Assembly: GCA_039028695.1 (NCBI GenBank)
Contig: JBCCHN010000026.1
Coordinates: 1 to 54,618, forward strand
Source of the DNA: JANQKX01 sp039028695
GTDB taxonomy: Bacteria; Pseudomonadota; Alphaproteobacteria; Kiloniellales; Kiloniellaceae
Length of the DNA: 54,618 nucleotides
Direction of reading: 5' to 3'
In this document: in pieces, positions 53,447 to 54,618 of the stretch
Layout of the letters: every line of letters begins with the position of its first letter
Position numbering within the stretch: the stretch's first letter is position 1
The notes under the pieces: generated by a model
What the model saw: the letters and a program-made list of their open reading frames with translations, nothing else
What the model was told of the DNA's origin: nothing
Databases searched by the model: none
Made by a program: the position numbers and the translations under genes

Positions 53447-54142
53447 ATGTCTCGACGCTTTTGCCCCTCCATTTCCGCCCTGCCGATAGCCGCATTTGTC
53501 GCGATCGGGTTGACGGCGACCGGCCTAACAGATCGACAGGCTTTCGCGGCCGCGGCCGTGGCAACCGATCAGAAAATGGGTGTTTATAGTTATGAGGTTC
53601 AGGAGAACCTGCCCGACGCTATTGAAAAGGCCGAGGCCAATTGCAAAAGCGCCGGCGGCACCACCTGCGAGGCAGTAACCACCTGCTCCCTGCCCGGATT
53701 TGGGGCAGTAGCGCACTCCGCGGCAGTGGGAACCTTCTCCTCCAGTTGCGGTGCCGAATCCGAGGAGCGTGCCATCGCCGAAGCAGTAGCAAATTGTAAC
53801 TTCCGCGCCCTCGACCCAAGCGGCTGCGAGGTTTTGGCCACTTTTGAGGACACCAACCCGTCTGCCGGCGTCAATCAAAGTTACTTCAGCGGCAAGTGGG
53901 CCCATCGCTGCGGATCTTACGAATGGTATCGCTTCGATTTTAAATCCGCCAACGAGATCATCATGGAGGCCTGCAACGGGTCAGAAGAAAGCTGCAAGCC
54001 GCTTAACGCGGTTTTTGGCCCCAGCGGCAGCGAGCAAGTCTTTGTCTACCCCAATAATAATCAGAAACTCGTTAAACGAGGTCCGGATACCTTGGAATGG
54101 CGAGGTGTAGACACGGAAATCCTACGACGCTGTAAGGAATAA
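53447..54142 (+). CDS. Secreted Cys-rich protein, DUF4189-like
   Basis: 231 residues with a signal peptide (basic SRRF, hydrophobic IAAFVAIGLTATGL, cleavage near AFAAAA). The mature N-terminal part has the DUF4189 pattern of paired Cys in repeats (AEANCKSAGGTTCEAVTTCS, then AVANCNFRALDPSGCEVLA), which usually form disulfides. A second domain (YFSGKWAHRCGSYEWYRFDF to the end) is unassigned and has three more Cys. Function unknown; exported, possibly envelope-associated. Confidence 0.75.
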   Translation: MSRRFCPSISALPIAAFVAIGLTATGLTDRQAFAAAAVATDQKMGVYSYEVQENLPDAIEKAEANCKSAGGTTCEAVTTCSLPGFGAVAHSAAVGTFSSSCGAESEERAIAEAVANCNFRALDPSGCEVLATFEDTNPSAGVNQSYFSGKWAHRCGSYEWYRFDFKSANEIIMEACNGSEESCKPLNAVFGPSGSEQVFVYPNNNQKLVKRGPDTLEWRGVDTEILRRCKE

Positions 54143-54183
54143 ATATCAGTGGCTCGGTCCCGGGTGGATAACCCGCCTGTTAC

Positions 54184-54618
54184 TTAAGATAACGATGATT
54201 TTTCATTGGCATGCGCGTTGAGGGCGGCGCGTATGGCCAACAAGAGTTCGTCCGAGCCCATGGCATTCTTGGTGATAACGGCACGCACACGATCCTGCAG
54301 ATAGGCCCTTTCCTGACCAGTCAAATCTTTGGCCGTCAAGACAACGATAGGGATAGGTCGATCCCCGCCGCGCTGTTGTAAATCCTCAATAACCTCGAAT
54401 CCGTCCCGTCCCGGCATTAAAAGATCCAAAAGAATGACGTCCGGCGGCCAATCGTCCAAGAGCGGTGCCACCCGCGCCCCATCTTGCAAAGCGCGAATTT
54501 CGTAAGCCTGATCGTTCAGCGACTGACGCACCAGGTCTGCGACGAGGGGATCATCATCAACCACCAAAATGCGCGCCGATGCCGGGGCCACTCGTTGCAA
54601 AATGGAAAGGATTGTCGA
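54184..54618 (-). CDS. C-terminal receiver domain of a larger signalling protein (partial)
   Basis: A receiver domain with VVDDDPLVADLVRQSL, phosphoacceptor Asp in VILLDLLMPGRDG, Thr in IVVLTAKDL and Lys in AVITKNAMG. A TTG at 54600 could start it, but there is no ribosome binding site and the frame stays open to the window edge (ILSILQRVAPASARILVV), as in hybrid kinases where a receiver follows upstream domains. I therefore treat it as the end of a gene reaching past 54618. The Lys lies in KNAM rather than KP, a known variation. Confidence 0.8.
   Translation of the reverse strand, partial: STILSILQRVAPASARILVVDDDPLVADLVRQSLNDQAYEIRALQDGARVAPLLDDWPPDVILLDLLMPGRDGFEVIEDLQQRGGDRPIPIVVLTAKDLTGQERAYLQDRVRAVITKNAMGSDELLLAIRAALNAHANEKSSLS

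Overview
The window looks like a chromosomal segment of an alphaproteobacterium, most likely of the Rhodospirillales type. The evidence is gene content rather than any marker RNA: an HDAC-like gene, xseB, ispA and dxs in one run with tlyA close by; the cysG / DUF2849 / sulfite reductase / DUF934 set; DUF1194, DUF488 and SleB-type proteins; and TTAA-N7-TTAA (CtrA-like) sites between genes. Coding DNA is GC-rich, while several intergenic stretches (around 19.3-19.6, 28.0, 35.1-35.4, 38.2-38.5, 45.5 and 50.5 kb) are strikingly AT-rich. I saw no tRNA, rRNA, CRISPR array or intact insertion sequence.

Layout. 0-3.4 kb (+): end of signal peptide peptidase sppA, a DUF1194 von Willebrand-type secreted protein, and a nitronate monooxygenase. 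3.4-10.0 kb (-): an isoprenoid/RNA-modification run read HDAC-like deacetylase, xseB, ispA, dxs, MATE transporter, tlyA. 10.3-14.7 kb (+): an RND efflux adaptor and pump. 14.7-19.3 kb: endonuclease/exonuclease/phosphatase-fold protein, RidA, DUF488, WYL regulator, an LssY_C lipoprotein and a TusA-like sulfur carrier. 19.6-23.0 kb: a 34-codon small gene plus an ArsR-family repressor, a secreted protein, a matrixin-like metalloprotease and an ETHE1-like persulfide dioxygenase. 23.1-27.3 kb (+): a 2OG-oxygenase-like protein, then the queuosine operon queA-tgt-queG. 28.2-32.1 kb (+): sulfite assimilation operon ending in a strong terminator. 32.2-34.6 kb: divergent LysR and MFS genes.

34.6-45.8 kb is looser: a long non-coding stretch, a SleB cell-wall hydrolase, a PilZ protein, small unknown proteins, an asparagine-synthetase-like protein lacking its N-terminal cysteine, a polytopic membrane protein, a single-domain response regulator, BolA and the long-form leuA with a long structured leader.

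The most remarkable object is at 45.8-49.9 kb: a 1362-residue membrane protein whose central ~730 residues are 48 copies of a 15-residue repeat beginning with Trp, followed by one membrane helix, an SH3b domain and a Pro/Ala/Thr-rich tail. A degenerate PilZ-like gene follows it. The window ends with a class III adenylate cyclase, a small lipoprotein, a DUF4189-like secreted protein and the C-terminal receiver of a gene that runs off the edge.

Functionally, two sulfur modules (a possible sulfide/persulfide response and sulfite assimilation), a tRNA queuosine operon, an isoprenoid precursor operon, and envelope/second-messenger genes (PilZ, cyclase, SleB, SH3b rod) are the main themes. All functions are inferred by reading the sequence; no database search was run.
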